Counted from the stretch's first letter, positions 1 to 7,646 are shown. The stretch: DNA of 35,991 nt from Candidatus Azobacteroides sp. (GCA_021201815.1 JAJQEC010000082.1:1-35991); one strand, 5' to 3'. Made by a program: numbers and translations. Notes: generated from the letters alone by a model not told the origin.

Positions 1-160
1 TTTTTAGCAAAACAAATTTGATTATTTACATAGTATCTTCTTCGAGGGGAGAGTTTAAAGAGAGTAATAAACTTAAAATATTTCTACAAAAAGCACCATC
101 GAATAAAAAATTTCCCCTCTTTTACAAAACAAATAACCGTTCTCATATGTTAATAAATAC

Positions 161-197
161 CTTACCGGTAGATAAATCTTATTTTTCAACCGGTAAG
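161..197. promoter_or_regulatory. Palindrome upstream of the MliC-like lipoprotein
   Basis: A 9-bp perfect inverted repeat, CTTACCGGT (161-169) and ACCGGTAAG (189-197), separated by 19 bases and lying 50-90 bases before the start at 249. No T-tract follows, so it looks more like a protein-binding site or leader hairpin than a terminator. No clear gene is seen in bases 1-248. Confidence 0.3.
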
Positions 198-248
198 TGT
201 AATGTAATATATAACTTACAGGTATTTAATATTAAAAAATTCAGAAAA

Positions 249-803
249 ATGATAAAGAAATTATTTACATTCGCTTTGGTTACAGGCACTTTATTGACAG
301 CTTGTAATAATAATCGCCCTGCTGAACATGCCATTGAAACAAATGATGTAATTGTAACCAACACGGTAAAAGACCATGAAGGTAATCCGCTTGATATGTC
401 TTATAACAACACGAAAGGAACTGCAACCTTTCATTACAGAGGAGATACGATTCACCTGAAACAGGATACCATGGCATCAGGGATCCGTTATAGCAATGAC
501 GAATATGAATATTCCGAATGGCATGGCCAGATGACATTGAAAAGAAACGGGAAAGTCATTTATACAAATGATGACGTTGTTAATTCTTCCGTAACAGATA
601 AAAACGGAGTTCCTTTAAATATGTCTTTCAATAATACCAGAGGTACTGCAACATTAAACCTGAACGGAGAAGATATCGAGTTACAACAGGATACAACTGC
701 TTCCGGTACAAGATATAGGAATAATGATTATGAATATACAGATCATCAGGGAAATATCGTACTGAAAAAAGGAAACAAAACAGTATATGAATATAAGAAG
801 TAA
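249..803 (+). CDS. Lipoprotein with two MliC-like (lysozyme inhibitor-type) repeats
   Basis: 184 residues from the ATG at 249. An in-frame start at 18 exists, but 249 places a signal peptide first: hydrophobic residues 5-17 and a lipobox (LLTAC) with Cys19, so the product should be an envelope lipoprotein. The mature part is two similar units, about residues 36-105 and 110-181. Each reads D-x-x-G-x-P-L-x-M-S-[YF]-N-N-T-[KR]-G-T-A-T, then an acidic/Gln stretch, ASG-[IT]-RY, a tyrosine-rich segment (DYEY/DEYEY), and ends in G-x-x-x-LK. The ASGxRY...G pattern is like the MliC family (membrane-bound inhibitors of c-type lysozyme), normally a single unit of about 70-80 residues. The tandem copy is seen; the inhibitor role is inferred. 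No cysteines remain in the repeats, so the family's disulfide is absent. Confidence 0.7.
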   Translation: MIKKLFTFALVTGTLLTACNNNRPAEHAIETNDVIVTNTVKDHEGNPLDMSYNNTKGTATFHYRGDTIHLKQDTMASGIRYSNDEYEYSEWHGQMTLKRNGKVIYTNDDVVNSSVTDKNGVPLNMSFNNTRGTATLNLNGEDIELQQDTTASGTRYRNNDYEYTDHQGNIVLKKGNKTVYEYKK

Positions 804-851
804 AAGATAAAAAGTAATATTTTTTTCATTTTTACTTTTGAAATCTACAAG

Positions 852-890
852 CGGTATATGGATTATGAATTAATCGTATATACCGTTTTG
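852..890 (+). terminator. Rho-independent terminator after the lipoprotein
   Basis: CGGTATAT (852-859) pairs with ATATACCG (878-885) around an inner GATTA/TAATC stem, followed by TTTTGTTGTTTT. A weaker A/T hairpin (AAGTAAAA 798-805 with TTTTACTT 830-837) overlaps the stop codon. Confidence 0.6.
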
Positions 891-969
891 TTGTTTTATT
901 AGGGATAATTCATGTGGCTATCTGATTCCGTTAAGGAAATAGGATAGAGATAAAATCAGGTAAAAAACG

Positions 970-977
970 TATATTTG
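970..977 (+). promoter_or_regulatory. Bacteroidota -7 promoter box for trxB
   Basis: TATATTTG matches TAnnTTTG exactly and ends 16 bases before the trxB ATG. No clear TTTG is seen at the -33 position. Confidence 0.6.
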
Positions 978-993
978 CAATAAAAAAACGACT

Positions 994-1947
994 ATGGATA
1001 CAGAAAGAGTTCAGTGCCTTATTATAGGATCAGGACCGGCCGGTTACACAGCAGCGATTTATGCTTCCCGTGCTAACCTTTCTCCGGTTTTATATGAAGG
1101 GATTACCCCCGGAGGTCAGCTTACGACGACTACGGATATTGATAATTTCCCGGGATTTGAAGAAGGAATAAATGGTTTTGAACTGATGGATAAGATGCGG
1201 AAACAGGCGCTTCGCTTCGGAGCGGACCTTCGGCCCGGTATTGCGACGGATGCAGATCTTTCCCGACATCCTTTTAAAGTTACATTCGACGGAGAGACTA
1301 CTATAGAGGCAGATGCGCTGATTATTGCTACCGGAGCTACCGCAAAATATCTCGGATTGCCGGATGAACATAAATATGCCGGGCTGGGAGTTTCTGCCTG
1401 TGCTACTTGTGATGGTTTTTTCTACCGGAATAAAACGGTGGCTGTTGTAGGTGGCGGTGACTCTGCCTGTGAAGAGGCAAGCTATTTATCAAACCTGGCA
1501 AAAAAAGTTTACCTGATCGTCCGCAAGCCTTTCCTCCGGGCTTCTAAGACGATGCAGGATGAAGTAAGAAATATACCGAATGTGGAAATCCTTTATGAAC
1601 ATGAAGTTACAGGCCTCTATGGCACACACGCCGTAGAAGGCGGGCATCTTGTAAAAAGAAGAGGAGAAAATGATGAGGAGCGGCATGACCTTGCTTTCGA
1701 CGGTTTTTTCCTTGCCATAGGACATACGCCTAATTCAGCTATTTTTAAGCCTTATCTGGATACAGATGAAGTAGGATATATCCTGGTTTCCGAACCGGGA
1801 ACCACAAAAACAAAAGTACCAGGCGTATTTGCTGCAGGAGATGTAGCTGACCCGGTTTACAGACAGGCAATCACTGCAGCGGCAAACGGTTGTAAGGCTG
1901 CGATGGATGCGGAACGCTACCTGAATCATCTGAAAGAGGAAAAATAA
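994..1947 (+). CDS. trxB: Thioredoxin reductase
   Basis: 317 residues, the usual length for low-molecular-weight bacterial thioredoxin reductase, which passes electrons from NADPH through FAD to thioredoxin in the cytoplasm. Visible motifs: FAD dinucleotide-binding IIGSGPAG (residues 10-17), [15 protein letters not shown] (40-54), the redox-active pair in ACATCDG (Cys136 and Cys139), the NADPH-binding [10 protein letters not shown] (151-160), and the C-terminal FAD contact GVFAAGDV. All key residues are present. It stands alone with its own promoter at 970-977 and a terminator just after it. The start is supported by the promoter distance and by the glycine-rich motif beginning at the expected depth. 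Confidence 0.97.
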   Translation: MDTERVQCLIIGSGPAGYTAAIYASRANLSPVLYEGITPGGQLTTTTDIDNFPGFEEGINGFELMDKMRKQALRFGADLRPGIATDADLSRHPFKVTFDGETTIEADALIIATGATAKYLGLPDEHKYAGLGVSACATCDGFFYRNKTVAVVGGGDSACEEASYLSNLAKKVYLIVRKPFLRASKTMQDEVRNIPNVEILYEHEVTGLYGTHAVEGGHLVKRRGENDEERHDLAFDGFFLAIGHTPNSAIFKPYLDTDEVGYILVSEPGTTKTKVPGVFAAGDVADPVYRQAITAAANGCKAAMDAERYLNHLKEEK

Positions 1948-1968
1948 TATTCAGCTATACTGCTAAAA

Positions 1969-2008
1969 CAAAAGAATGCAATTCAATTCTTTGCATTCTT
2001 TTGTTTTT
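1969..2008 (+). terminator. Rho-independent terminator after trxB
   Basis: CAAAAGAATGCA (1969-1980) and TGCATTCTTTTG (1992-2003) form a perfect 12-bp stem with an 11-base loop, followed by TTTTTG. An in-frame ATG for the next gene at 1976 lies inside this stem, which argues against using it as the cupin start. Confidence 0.8.
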
Positions 2009-2041
2009 GTGGGATATATCATATATGTATCTGATTTACCG

Positions 2042-2365
2042 ATGGAAAAGAAAGATTTTATTACGCCACCGAACCATATCCGGTTTCTGGCTAAAAAGTT
2101 ATTCGGAGAAGCCGGGGAAATAAAAGACGGTTCAATCGCTTATCTTCAACCGCAGGGAGGAGGACCAATCGAAAAACATACGCATGAAACCGACCACCTT
2201 TTTATTGTAGTCAAAGGAGAAGCAAAAGTCCTGTTGGGAGAAAAGACCAAGATTATCCGGGAAAATGAATCGTTTCTTGTAAAAGGAAATATTCCCCATT
2301 CGGTGTGGAATAATAGTCAGGAAGAAACTACCATGATCGGAATCACCATTCAACCTCAGAAATAA
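2042..2365 (+). CDS. Small single-domain cupin protein
   Basis: 107 residues from the ATG at 2042; an in-frame ATG at 1976 sits in the trxB terminator and is rejected. The protein is one conserved beta-barrel: a first cupin motif G-x6-H-x-H-x3-H (His46, His48, His52) leading into VVKGEAKVLLGE, and a second motif around GNIPHSVWNN with His86. These histidines are the expected metal ligands. No signal peptide is seen, so it should be cytoplasmic. Stand-alone cupins of this size include sugar-binding, dioxygenase and isomerase types, and the sequence does not say which. No partner gene in the same direction is close; the next gene begins about 200 bases away. Confidence 0.8.
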   Translation: MEKKDFITPPNHIRFLAKKLFGEAGEIKDGSIAYLQPQGGGPIEKHTHETDHLFIVVKGEAKVLLGEKTKIIRENESFLVKGNIPHSVWNNSQEETTMIGITIQPQK

Positions 2366-2452
2366 GGTTATCAATAGACCGTTTGTGCCTTTTACATTTT
2401 TCTAATTAGCAATAATCTGTACCTTTTTAAAGGGACTCTGCATATTGCAAGT

Positions 2453-2460
2453 TATATTTG
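2453..2460 (+). promoter_or_regulatory. -7 promoter box upstream of the 2569 lipoprotein
   Basis: TATATTTG fits TAnnTTTG exactly. It lies about 110 bases before the lipoprotein start, leaving a leader of about 100 bases that contains the short ORF at 2475. Confidence 0.5.
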
Positions 2461-2474
2461 CTATTGAATTAGCA

Positions 2475-2528
2475 ATGGTGAAAGAACGTTCTTATTTTCT
2501 CTATGCTGTTCCGGAAGAAAATCGGTAA
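2475..2528 (+). CDS. Possible 17-residue leader ORF
   Basis: ATG at 2475 followed by 17 sense codons and TAA (MVKERSYFLYAVPEENR). It begins 15 bases after a good -7 box and ends 40 bases before the lipoprotein gene, so it would be the first ORF of that transcript. I do not recognise it. It could be a translated leader, a decayed gene end, or chance. Confidence 0.2.
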   Translation: MVKERSYFLYAVPEENR

Positions 2529-2568
2529 ATGAACAGAAGAATAAATATTCTTTATAAATAAAATCCAT

Positions 2569-3033
2569 ATGAAATGTGCTTTTTTAGTTTTTATGCTCCT
2601 TCTATTAGCATGTTCTCCATACAGGAATAAAGAAGAGGAGGAAGCAAAAAATATCAGTTCCGTACAATGCCCGGAAGATATTTCTTCACCTGATAATACG
2701 TTAGAAGAAAGTATCCGGACACTGGAACTGGAATATATTCTATGGGGTTGCTCCTGCCCAAACTGGATCTCCAGGGAAGACCGGATAGAAAAAGAAAAAG
2801 CAGATCAAAGCCTGATCGAAAGCTGCATATATATTGAACCCGCAGATACTATGTTATATATACCTGAAAGCCAGACTTTCCATTTTGACAGGCAGAATCT
2901 ATTGGTAGAAGAAAGTTTTTACAATGAGCCGGATTATCCGAAAGGAACACCCGCACAGGAAGAACCTATGCGAAAAGCCAAAGTATTCCGGTATACAAAA
3001 ATAGAAGTGATAGAAAAGGAAAGGAATAAATAG
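2569..3033 (+). CDS. Lipoprotein of unknown function
   Basis: 154 residues. A short signal peptide (hydrophobic residues 4-14) ends in LLLACS, with Cys15 as the lipidation site, so it is an envelope lipoprotein. The mature part is acidic at first (KEEEEAKN), then has a motif W-G-C-S-C-P-N-W near residues 59-66, two further cysteines nearby, and a lysine-rich tail. The C-S-C pair may form a disulfide or bind a metal, but this is only a guess. I do not recognise the family. The gene is transcribed alone, with a likely promoter at 2453 and a hairpin region after it. Confidence 0.7.
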   Translation: MKCAFLVFMLLLLACSPYRNKEEEEAKNISSVQCPEDISSPDNTLEESIRTLELEYILWGCSCPNWISREDRIEKEKADQSLIESCIYIEPADTMLYIPESQTFHFDRQNLLVEESFYNEPDYPKGTPAQEEPMRKAKVFRYTKIEVIEKERNK

Positions 3034-3101
3034 TACTTTCACTATCTATCAAAAAAAGACTCAAAGGCAAATCAGTTGCTTTGGGTTTTAGGGATTTACA
3101 T

Positions 3102-3138
3102 AAAAAAGGTAGCTCCCCATTCTGAAACTACCTTTTTT
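3102..3138. terminator. Bidirectional terminator between lipoprotein and tRNA-Thr
   Basis: AAAAAAGGTAG (3102-3112) and CTACCTTTTTT (3128-3138) form an 11-bp perfect stem that ends in T-runs on both strands. It begins one base after the 3' end of the minus-strand tRNA and also serves the plus-strand lipoprotein. A weaker wobble-containing hairpin lies at about 3063-3088. Confidence 0.8.
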
Positions 3139-3139
3139 G

Positions 3140-3213
3140 AGCCTCTTGTCGGATTCGAACCAACGACCCCGAGATTACAAATCACGTGCTCTGGCCAACT
3201 GAGCTAAAGAGGC
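3140..3213 (-). tRNA. tRNA-Thr (anticodon TGT)
   Basis: Read on the minus strand this is 74 bases. Acceptor arms GCCTCTT and AAGAGGC pair fully; the D arm contains AGCTCAGTTGG; the anticodon loop is TTTGTAA (anticodon TGT, threonine); the T arm has GTTGG, loop TTCGAAT, CCGAC. CCA is not encoded. The anticodon stem CGTGA/TCTCG has one T-T mismatch in its middle pair. It is co-oriented with the SRP RNA gene and starts 4 bases after it. Confidence 0.95.
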
Positions 3214-3217
3214 AAGT

Positions 3218-3316
3218 GGGCAAGCTTACTATATCGCGCCGCTACAACCAACTACCCTTGCTGCGGTCAAGCCCTGGGGGATTCACCGGGAGCTAGCCGT
3301 ATAGGACTTACCCGGG
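3218..3316 (-). ncRNA. ffs: Small bacterial SRP RNA (4.5S-type)
   Basis: About 99 bases on the minus strand. The ends pair (GGGTAAG with CTTGCCC), and the middle carries the signature of SRP RNA domain IV: GGTGAATCCCCCAGGGC, an apical loop, then CCGCAGCAAGGGTA, matching the family pattern GTGAACC...CCAGG...GCAGCAA-GGTA. This RNA binds Ffh for co-translational targeting to the membrane. The exact ends are inferred from pairing and from the promoter (about 3319-3349). Its 3' end is only 4 bases from the tRNA-Thr 5' end, so both must come from one transcript. Confidence 0.85.
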
Positions 3317-3318
3317 TG

Positions 3319-3349
3319 CAAAGGTAGATAAAAAATTTATTCCTGCAAA
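3319..3349 (-). promoter_or_regulatory. Canonical Bacteroidota promoter for ffs-tRNA-Thr
   Basis: On the minus strand TTTG (3346-3349), a 19-base spacer, then TACCTTTG (3319-3326), the textbook TTTG-N19-TAnnTTTG arrangement. It is the best promoter in the window and sits just before the SRP RNA 5' end. Confidence 0.88.
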
Positions 3350-3377
3350 TTTTTTTTAGAGCCAAGAATCAGGAGTT

Positions 3378-3512
3378 AAGAATCAAGACAAAGAAAATAC
3401 TGATTTTCAGGGTCTAATTTGAAATATTATAAATATTATTAAAAAACAATTATCAGTTTCCTATTAAAGACCAGCCAATATCCAACATCTCAGATCAAAA
3501 GTCTTGATTCTT
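3378..3512. repeat. Inverted repeat of the AAGAATCAAGA family between ffs and hpt
   Basis: AAGAATCAAGAC (3378-3389) is repeated inverted as GTCTTGATTCTT (3501-3512), with imperfect direct copies of the same 7-8 base unit beside the first arm (from 3358). The 111 bases between are A/T rich with no gene. The same motif family occurs at 27055-27395. Confidence 0.6.
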
Positions 3513-3599
3513 GCTTCTAAAACCATCCGTTTTCTTAAAATTAGTAATTAAATAATGGTTAAAAGGAAACTATTTGAAAGAATTTACTTGAATAATTTA

Positions 3600-3607
3600 T
3601 ATCTTTG
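3600..3607 (+). promoter_or_regulatory. -7 promoter box for hpt
   Basis: TATCTTTG matches TAnnTTTG and ends 24 bases before the hpt ATG. A TTTG at 3573-3576 is 23 bases upstream, slightly longer than the usual 19-21. Confidence 0.6.
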
Positions 3608-3631
3608 CGCTTTCATACGCAAGGTTATTTT

Positions 3632-4168
3632 ATGTCCGAACAAATTAAGATAAAAGATAAAACATTTAAGTTGTCTATTCCGGAAGAGGAAATTAATGCA
3701 GCCATTGACCGGATAGCCAGCCGGATGCACGAGGAATTAAAAGAGAAGGATCCATTGTTTATTGCTATTTTAAACGGTTCGTTTATGTTTGCTTCCGAAT
3801 TAATGAAGCGACTAAACATTCCCTCTCAGATTTCTTTCGTTCGTGTACAATCCTATAACGGGCTGGAAACAACTCAGAAATATAAAGAAATATTCGGACT
3901 GACAGAAGATATTGCAGGAAAAACAGTGGTAATTATTGAAGACATTATTGATTCGGGTTTTACCATGCAGAATATTCTGAAAATACTGGAAGAAAAAAAT
4001 CCCCGGGAAATTAAAGTTGCCACTCTCTTACATAAACCGGATGCGACACAGTGTGAGGTTCCGTTGGACTATGTGGCACTCACTATTCCGAATGATTTTA
4101 TTGTCGGCTTCGGATTAGATTACGATGGGTATGGCCGTAATTTTAAGAATATTTATTCTATTGTATAG
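3632..4168 (+). CDS. hpt: Hypoxanthine phosphoribosyltransferase
   Basis: 178 residues from the ATG at 3632. A TTG start at 3605 lies inside the promoter and is rejected. The enzyme salvages hypoxanthine (often guanine too) with PRPP to IMP/GMP in the cytoplasm. The PRPP-binding loop VVIIEDIIDSGFTM spans residues 99-112, with the acidic pair Glu103-Asp104; the N-terminal ILNGSFMFASELMK (46-59) and C-terminal FIVGFGLDYDGYGRNF (156-171) are typical of the family. adk follows after 52 bases and is probably co-transcribed; both enzymes act on purine nucleotides. Confidence 0.95.
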   Translation: MSEQIKIKDKTFKLSIPEEEINAAIDRIASRMHEELKEKDPLFIAILNGSFMFASELMKRLNIPSQISFVRVQSYNGLETTQKYKEIFGLTEDIAGKTVVIIEDIIDSGFTMQNILKILEEKNPREIKVATLLHKPDATQCEVPLDYVALTIPNDFIVGFGLDYDGYGRNFKNIYSIV

Positions 4169-4220
4169 AAAGAAATTAAGAAAGAAATAAAATAGGTTTT
4201 ACTGGTTTTTAATAGAAAAA

Positions 4221-4817
4221 ATGGTGAATATTGTAATTTTCGGCGCTCCTGGTTCCGGAAAAGGGACACAGAGCGAATTTATTATTGAAAGGCATGGGTT
4301 ACACCATATCTCCACAGGAGAGGTATTGCGTGATGAAATTGCCAAAGAGAGTGAATTAGGAAAGATCGCGGATGGTTATATTTCTAAAGGGCATTTGATT
4401 CCGGACGAATTAATGATCGATATCCTGGATAAGTTAATTGATGATAAAATACTGCGGAAAGGAGTTATTTTTGATGGTTTTCCGAGGACAATTAATCAGG
4501 CGAAAGCCCTGAAAGCAATGTTGAATAACCGTGGTACGGATATCTCGGCAGTGATTGGACTTGAAGTTCCTGAAAATCTTCTGGTGGAACGCCTGGTGAA
4601 AAGAGGAAAAGAATCCGGCCGTTCTGACGACAATGAAGAAACTATCATAAACAGAATTCAGGTATACCATAATAATACCGCTCCTTTAATGGATTATTAT
4701 AAACAGGAAGGCCTCTACTTTCCAATCGACGGTGGCACAACTATTGAAGCTATTTCCGATGAGATTAACGGAGTATTGACAGAAATTCTTGAAAAAGAAG
4801 CCAACGCCTTGGTATAA
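4221..4817 (+). CDS. adk: Adenylate kinase
   Basis: 198 residues. Interconverts ATP + AMP and 2 ADP. P-loop GAPGSGKGT at residues 8-16, AMP-binding STGEVLRDEI (31-40) and DGFPRT (85-90, with catalytic Arg89), then RLVKRGKESGRSDDNEETIINRI carrying the substrate-contacting arginines. The LID segment is very short and has no zinc cysteines, as in the short-form kinases. It follows hpt by 52 bases, and a strong hairpin terminator comes 24 bases after it, so hpt-adk looks like one transcript. Confidence 0.96.
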   Translation: MVNIVIFGAPGSGKGTQSEFIIERHGLHHISTGEVLRDEIAKESELGKIADGYISKGHLIPDELMIDILDKLIDDKILRKGVIFDGFPRTINQAKALKAMLNNRGTDISAVIGLEVPENLLVERLVKRGKESGRSDDNEETIINRIQVYHNNTAPLMDYYKQEGLYFPIDGGTTIEAISDEINGVLTEILEKEANALV

Positions 4818-4840
4818 CCTGTTGGTTAGACAAAGAATAC

Positions 4841-4914
4841 AATAATTGGCAATCTTAAGTTTTGCATTCTATTTCTTCTCAAAGCAAAACTTAGGATTGT
4901 CAATTATTTTTTAT
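4841..4914 (+). terminator. Long-stem terminator between adk and obgE
   Basis: Bases 4841-4865 and 4884-4908 form a stem of about 25 bp with two G-T wobbles and an 18-base loop, followed by TTTTTATA. The stem is unusually long for a terminator and may also protect the hpt-adk mRNA 3' end. Confidence 0.8.
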
Positions 4915-4981
4915 AAAAAATAATACGTAAATTCATGGCCGTTTTGAGAAAAAAGGCGAATGCATAAAATAAAGAAAGAAG

Positions 4982-6136
4982 ATGTCAAACAGTAATTTTG
5001 TCGATTATGTAAAAATATTCTGCCGTTCGGGAAAAGGTGGCAGAGGTTCCACTCACATGCGACGTGAAAAATATATTCCCAAAGGTGGTCCTGACGGCGG
5101 AGATGGTGGCCGTGGCGGACATGTTATTCTTCGTGGGAACCGTAATTACTGGACATTGCTTCACCTGAAGTTCTCCAGGCATATCTTTGCCGGGAACGGA
5201 GAAAGTGGCTCCGGAAAGAAAAGTTCCGGAAAAGACGGAGAAGACAAAATTATTGAAGTACCGTGTGGCACAGTGGTATATAATGCAGAAACAGGAGAAT
5301 ATGTCTGTGATGTCATGGAAGACGGACAGGAAGTAATTTTATTAAAAGGCGGACGTGGAGGGTTGGGAAACTGGCATTTCCGCACGTCTACGAATCAAAC
5401 TCCCCGTTACTCTCAACCCGGAGAACCGGCTCTGGAAATGAGAGTAATTATGGAGCTTAAGTTACTCGCCGATGTCGGGCTGGTTGGTTTTCCGAATGCC
5501 GGGAAATCGACTCTGTTGTCTGTTGTATCTGCTGCAAAGCCCAAAATCGCAAACTATCCTTTTACCACTCTGGAACCGAATCTGGGAATTGTTTCTTACC
5601 GGGATAATAAATCATTTGTAATGGCTGATATCCCGGGTATTATCGAAGGAGCCAGTGAAGGAAAAGGTCTTGGTTTACGTTTCTTACGCCATATTGAACG
5701 CAACTCATCCCTACTGTTTATGGTTCCTGCCGATAGTGAAGATATTGCAAAAGAATATGGGATTTTATTAAAAGAGCTGGAAACTTACAATCCGGAACTG
5801 CTGGATAAACAACGTGTTCTTGCCATCACGAAATCCGATATGCTGGATGAAGAGTTGATCGAATTACTCAAAGATACCCTGCCGGATATTCCCTATGTAT
5901 TTATCTCTTCTATTACAGGAATGGGAATTACAGAATTGAAAGACCTGCTCTGGACAGAACTGAATAAAAACGTATTTACTTTTGTTCCCTCTGAAACATT
6001 GGTACATAAATCTATCGATATTAAGAAATTCGAAGACGAAGATCCGGAATATGATTGGGAAGAAGATTTGCCGGAAGAGGAAGACGAGGAAGAAAGCTGG
6101 GAAGATTTCTATGAGGAAGATTGGGAGGAAAACTAA
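4982..6136 (+). CDS. obgE: Obg/CgtA GTPase
   Basis: 384 residues. Essential GTPase linked to 50S ribosome assembly and the stringent response. The N-terminal Obg fold is glycine-rich ([27 protein letters not shown]; about residues 1-158). The G domain follows: G1 GFPNAGKST (169-177), switch region [10 protein letters not shown] (191-200), G3 DIPG (216-219), and G4 TKSD (283-286) in place of the commoner NKxD, then SSITGMG as G5. The last 33 residues are almost all Asp, Glu and Trp ([25 protein letters not shown] region), an acidic tail. pgeF follows after 40 bases. Confidence 0.96.
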   Translation: MSNSNFVDYVKIFCRSGKGGRGSTHMRREKYIPKGGPDGGDGGRGGHVILRGNRNYWTLLHLKFSRHIFAGNGESGSGKKSSGKDGEDKIIEVPCGTVVYNAETGEYVCDVMEDGQEVILLKGGRGGLGNWHFRTSTNQTPRYSQPGEPALEMRVIMELKLLADVGLVGFPNAGKSTLLSVVSAAKPKIANYPFTTLEPNLGIVSYRDNKSFVMADIPGIIEGASEGKGLGLRFLRHIERNSSLLFMVPADSEDIAKEYGILLKELETYNPELLDKQRVLAITKSDMLDEELIELLKDTLPDIPYVFISSITGMGITELKDLLWTELNKNVFTFVPSETLVHKSIDIKKFEDEDPEYDWEEDLPEEEDEEESWEDFYEEDWEEN

Positions 6137-6176
6137 AACCTAAGAAGTAATAACTAAGAACTAAAAAAGAAAAAAG

Positions 6177-6968
6177 ATGAAGGTTATTACTTATAAAAAT
6201 CTGGCTGCGTGTCCTGGGCTTGTGCATTTTACTACTACCAGAGAAGGGGGTGTTAGTAAAGGAGCGTATTCTTCGCTAAACCTGAGCCCTTATTCCGGAG
6301 ATTCCCTATCCGATGTCGCCATCAACCGGAAGAGGCTTGCCGGGCATCTGGGTATCTCTCCTGAAAATATTATTGTCCCTTACCAGACGCATGAAGACAA
6401 AGTATGCATTCTTCCTGAAGGTTTTGAAACATATTCTTTTGAAGAAAAAGAAAAGTTTTTATACGGAAATGATGCATTAATCACAAATTTTTCCGATTTT
6501 TGTATCGGAGTAACTACTGCCGATTGTACTCCCCTATTATTATTTGATCCTAATAAAAAAGTAATAGCAGTAATTCATGCTGGGTGGAGGGGTACGGTAA
6601 AATATATTACCGAAAAAACAATAGCAACAATGATAAGTCACTTTGACTGCATCCCGGAAGATATTTCTGCGGCTATTGGTCCTTGTATCAGCAAAGAAGT
6701 ATATGAAGTAGGTAAGGAAGTATATCATCATTTTAAACTGGCCGGATTCCCAATGGGGGAAATTGCTTTTTTGAATCAGGATACAGGAAAATATCATATT
6801 GATCTGGTAAAAGCTAATGAGTGGATTTTAATTAAGTCCGGCGTCAAAAAAAACAATATTGAAACTTCAGGTATTTGCACCTATACCTGTTCTGAGCATT
6901 TTTTTTCTGCCAGAAAAAGCGGCATCCGGTCCGGCCGTTTTCTATCAGGTATTATGTTAAATTATTAA
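6177..6968 (+). CDS. pgeF: Peptidoglycan editing factor (PgeF/YfiH, Cu-oxidase_4 fold)
   Basis: 263 residues, usual family length. The PgeF/YfiH family was long called 'laccase domain' or 'polyphenol oxidase'; family knowledge now assigns it to removing mis-incorporated L-Ser from UDP-MurNAc precursors. Metal-site residues are all present: YQTH (His72), TTADCTP (Cys117) and HAGWRGT (His134), along with early TTREGGVSKGAYSSLNL (19-35) and GPCI. No signal peptide, so cytoplasmic. It lies between obgE (40 bases) and the DJ-1 gene (20 bases) in what looks like one operon. Confidence 0.93.
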   Translation: MKVITYKNLAACPGLVHFTTTREGGVSKGAYSSLNLSPYSGDSLSDVAINRKRLAGHLGISPENIIVPYQTHEDKVCILPEGFETYSFEEKEKFLYGNDALITNFSDFCIGVTTADCTPLLLFDPNKKVIAVIHAGWRGTVKYITEKTIATMISHFDCIPEDISAAIGPCISKEVYEVGKEVYHHFKLAGFPMGEIAFLNQDTGKYHIDLVKANEWILIKSGVKKNNIETSGICTYTCSEHFFSARKSGIRSGRFLSGIMLNY

Positions 6969-6988
6969 TAACCAACTAAACACATTCA

Positions 6989-7540
6989 ATGGGTACCATT
7001 TATGTATTTCTGGCTACAGGGTTCGAGGAAATAGAAGCTGTAGCGACTATCGACACACTGCGCCGTGCAGATTTAAACGTAAAAACTATTTCTATTACAG
7101 GACAGCAGGATGTAACAGGCGTTCACAATATCACTGTAAAAGCAGATGCTTTATTTGAAGATACAGATTATTCTGATGCATGTATTCTGGTTCTTCCGGG
7201 AGGAGGTCCCGGCACTGCCAACCTGAATGCACATGAAGAATTGAAAAAATTACTTTCGGAATTCAATGCAAAAGAAAGACCATTGGCTGCCATTTGTGCA
7301 GCACCTACTGTTCTGGCCGGGCTGGGTATCCTGGATAATAAAAAAGCAACCTGTTATCCTGGATGTGAATCACAAATGGGAAAAGCAGTCCTCACAGGAG
7401 AAGCCACAGTGACAGATGGCCGGATTATCACAGGAAAAGGCCCGGGGTTTGCCATTGCTTTTGGTCTGGAAATTGTCAAATTCCTGAAAGGAGAAGTAGC
7501 CTGTAAAAAAGTTGCAGAAGCTCTTTTGATAAGACAGTAA
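6989..7540 (+). CDS. DJ-1/PfpI family protein (YajL/DJ-1 subfamily)
   Basis: 183 residues, the usual size of single-domain DJ-1 proteins. The nucleophile elbow is AAICAAP with Cys103; the acidic partner that stabilises the thiolate is Glu16 in LATGFEEIEAV; LPGGGPGT (69-76) completes the pocket. Members of this subfamily have been reported as glyoxalase III-type or protein/nucleotide deglycase enzymes and as oxidative-stress chaperones; the literature is disputed, so the substrate is left open. Last gene of the obgE-pgeF group, 20 bases after pgeF, with a terminator just after it. Confidence 0.9.
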   Translation: MGTIYVFLATGFEEIEAVATIDTLRRADLNVKTISITGQQDVTGVHNITVKADALFEDTDYSDACILVLPGGGPGTANLNAHEELKKLLSEFNAKERPLAAICAAPTVLAGLGILDNKKATCYPGCESQMGKAVLTGEATVTDGRIITGKGPGFAIAFGLEIVKFLKGEVACKKVAEALLIRQ

Positions 7541-7563
7541 GAGGACATCCTTTTAACGATTCG

Positions 7564-7606
7564 GCAGGAAAAAGAGATGAAAATCATTTTTTTCCTGCTT
7601 TTTTTG
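7564..7606 (+). terminator. Rho-independent terminator ending the obgE-pgeF-DJ-1 group
   Basis: GCAGGAAAAA (7564-7573) pairs with TTTTTCCTGC (7589-7598), loop of 15 bases, followed by a run of seven Ts. Confidence 0.8.
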
Positions 7607-7638
7607 TAAAATATTTATGATAATCTTCTCTTCGTTCT

Positions 7639-7646
7639 TACCTTTG
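7639..7646 (+). promoter_or_regulatory. -7 promoter box for the aminotransferase
   Basis: TACCTTTG, an exact TAnnTTTG match, gives a leader of about 75 bases before the ATG at 7730. No TTTG at the expected -33 spacing. Confidence 0.5.

Noticed and set aside
18..248. Upstream extension of the MliC-like lipoprotein to base 18
   Set aside because: The extension has no similarity to anything I know and would bury the signal peptide; the ATG at 249 gives a proper lipoprotein start.
1976..2041. Longer cupin start at 1976
   Set aside because: That ATG is inside the trxB terminator hairpin; the cupin domain begins after 2042.
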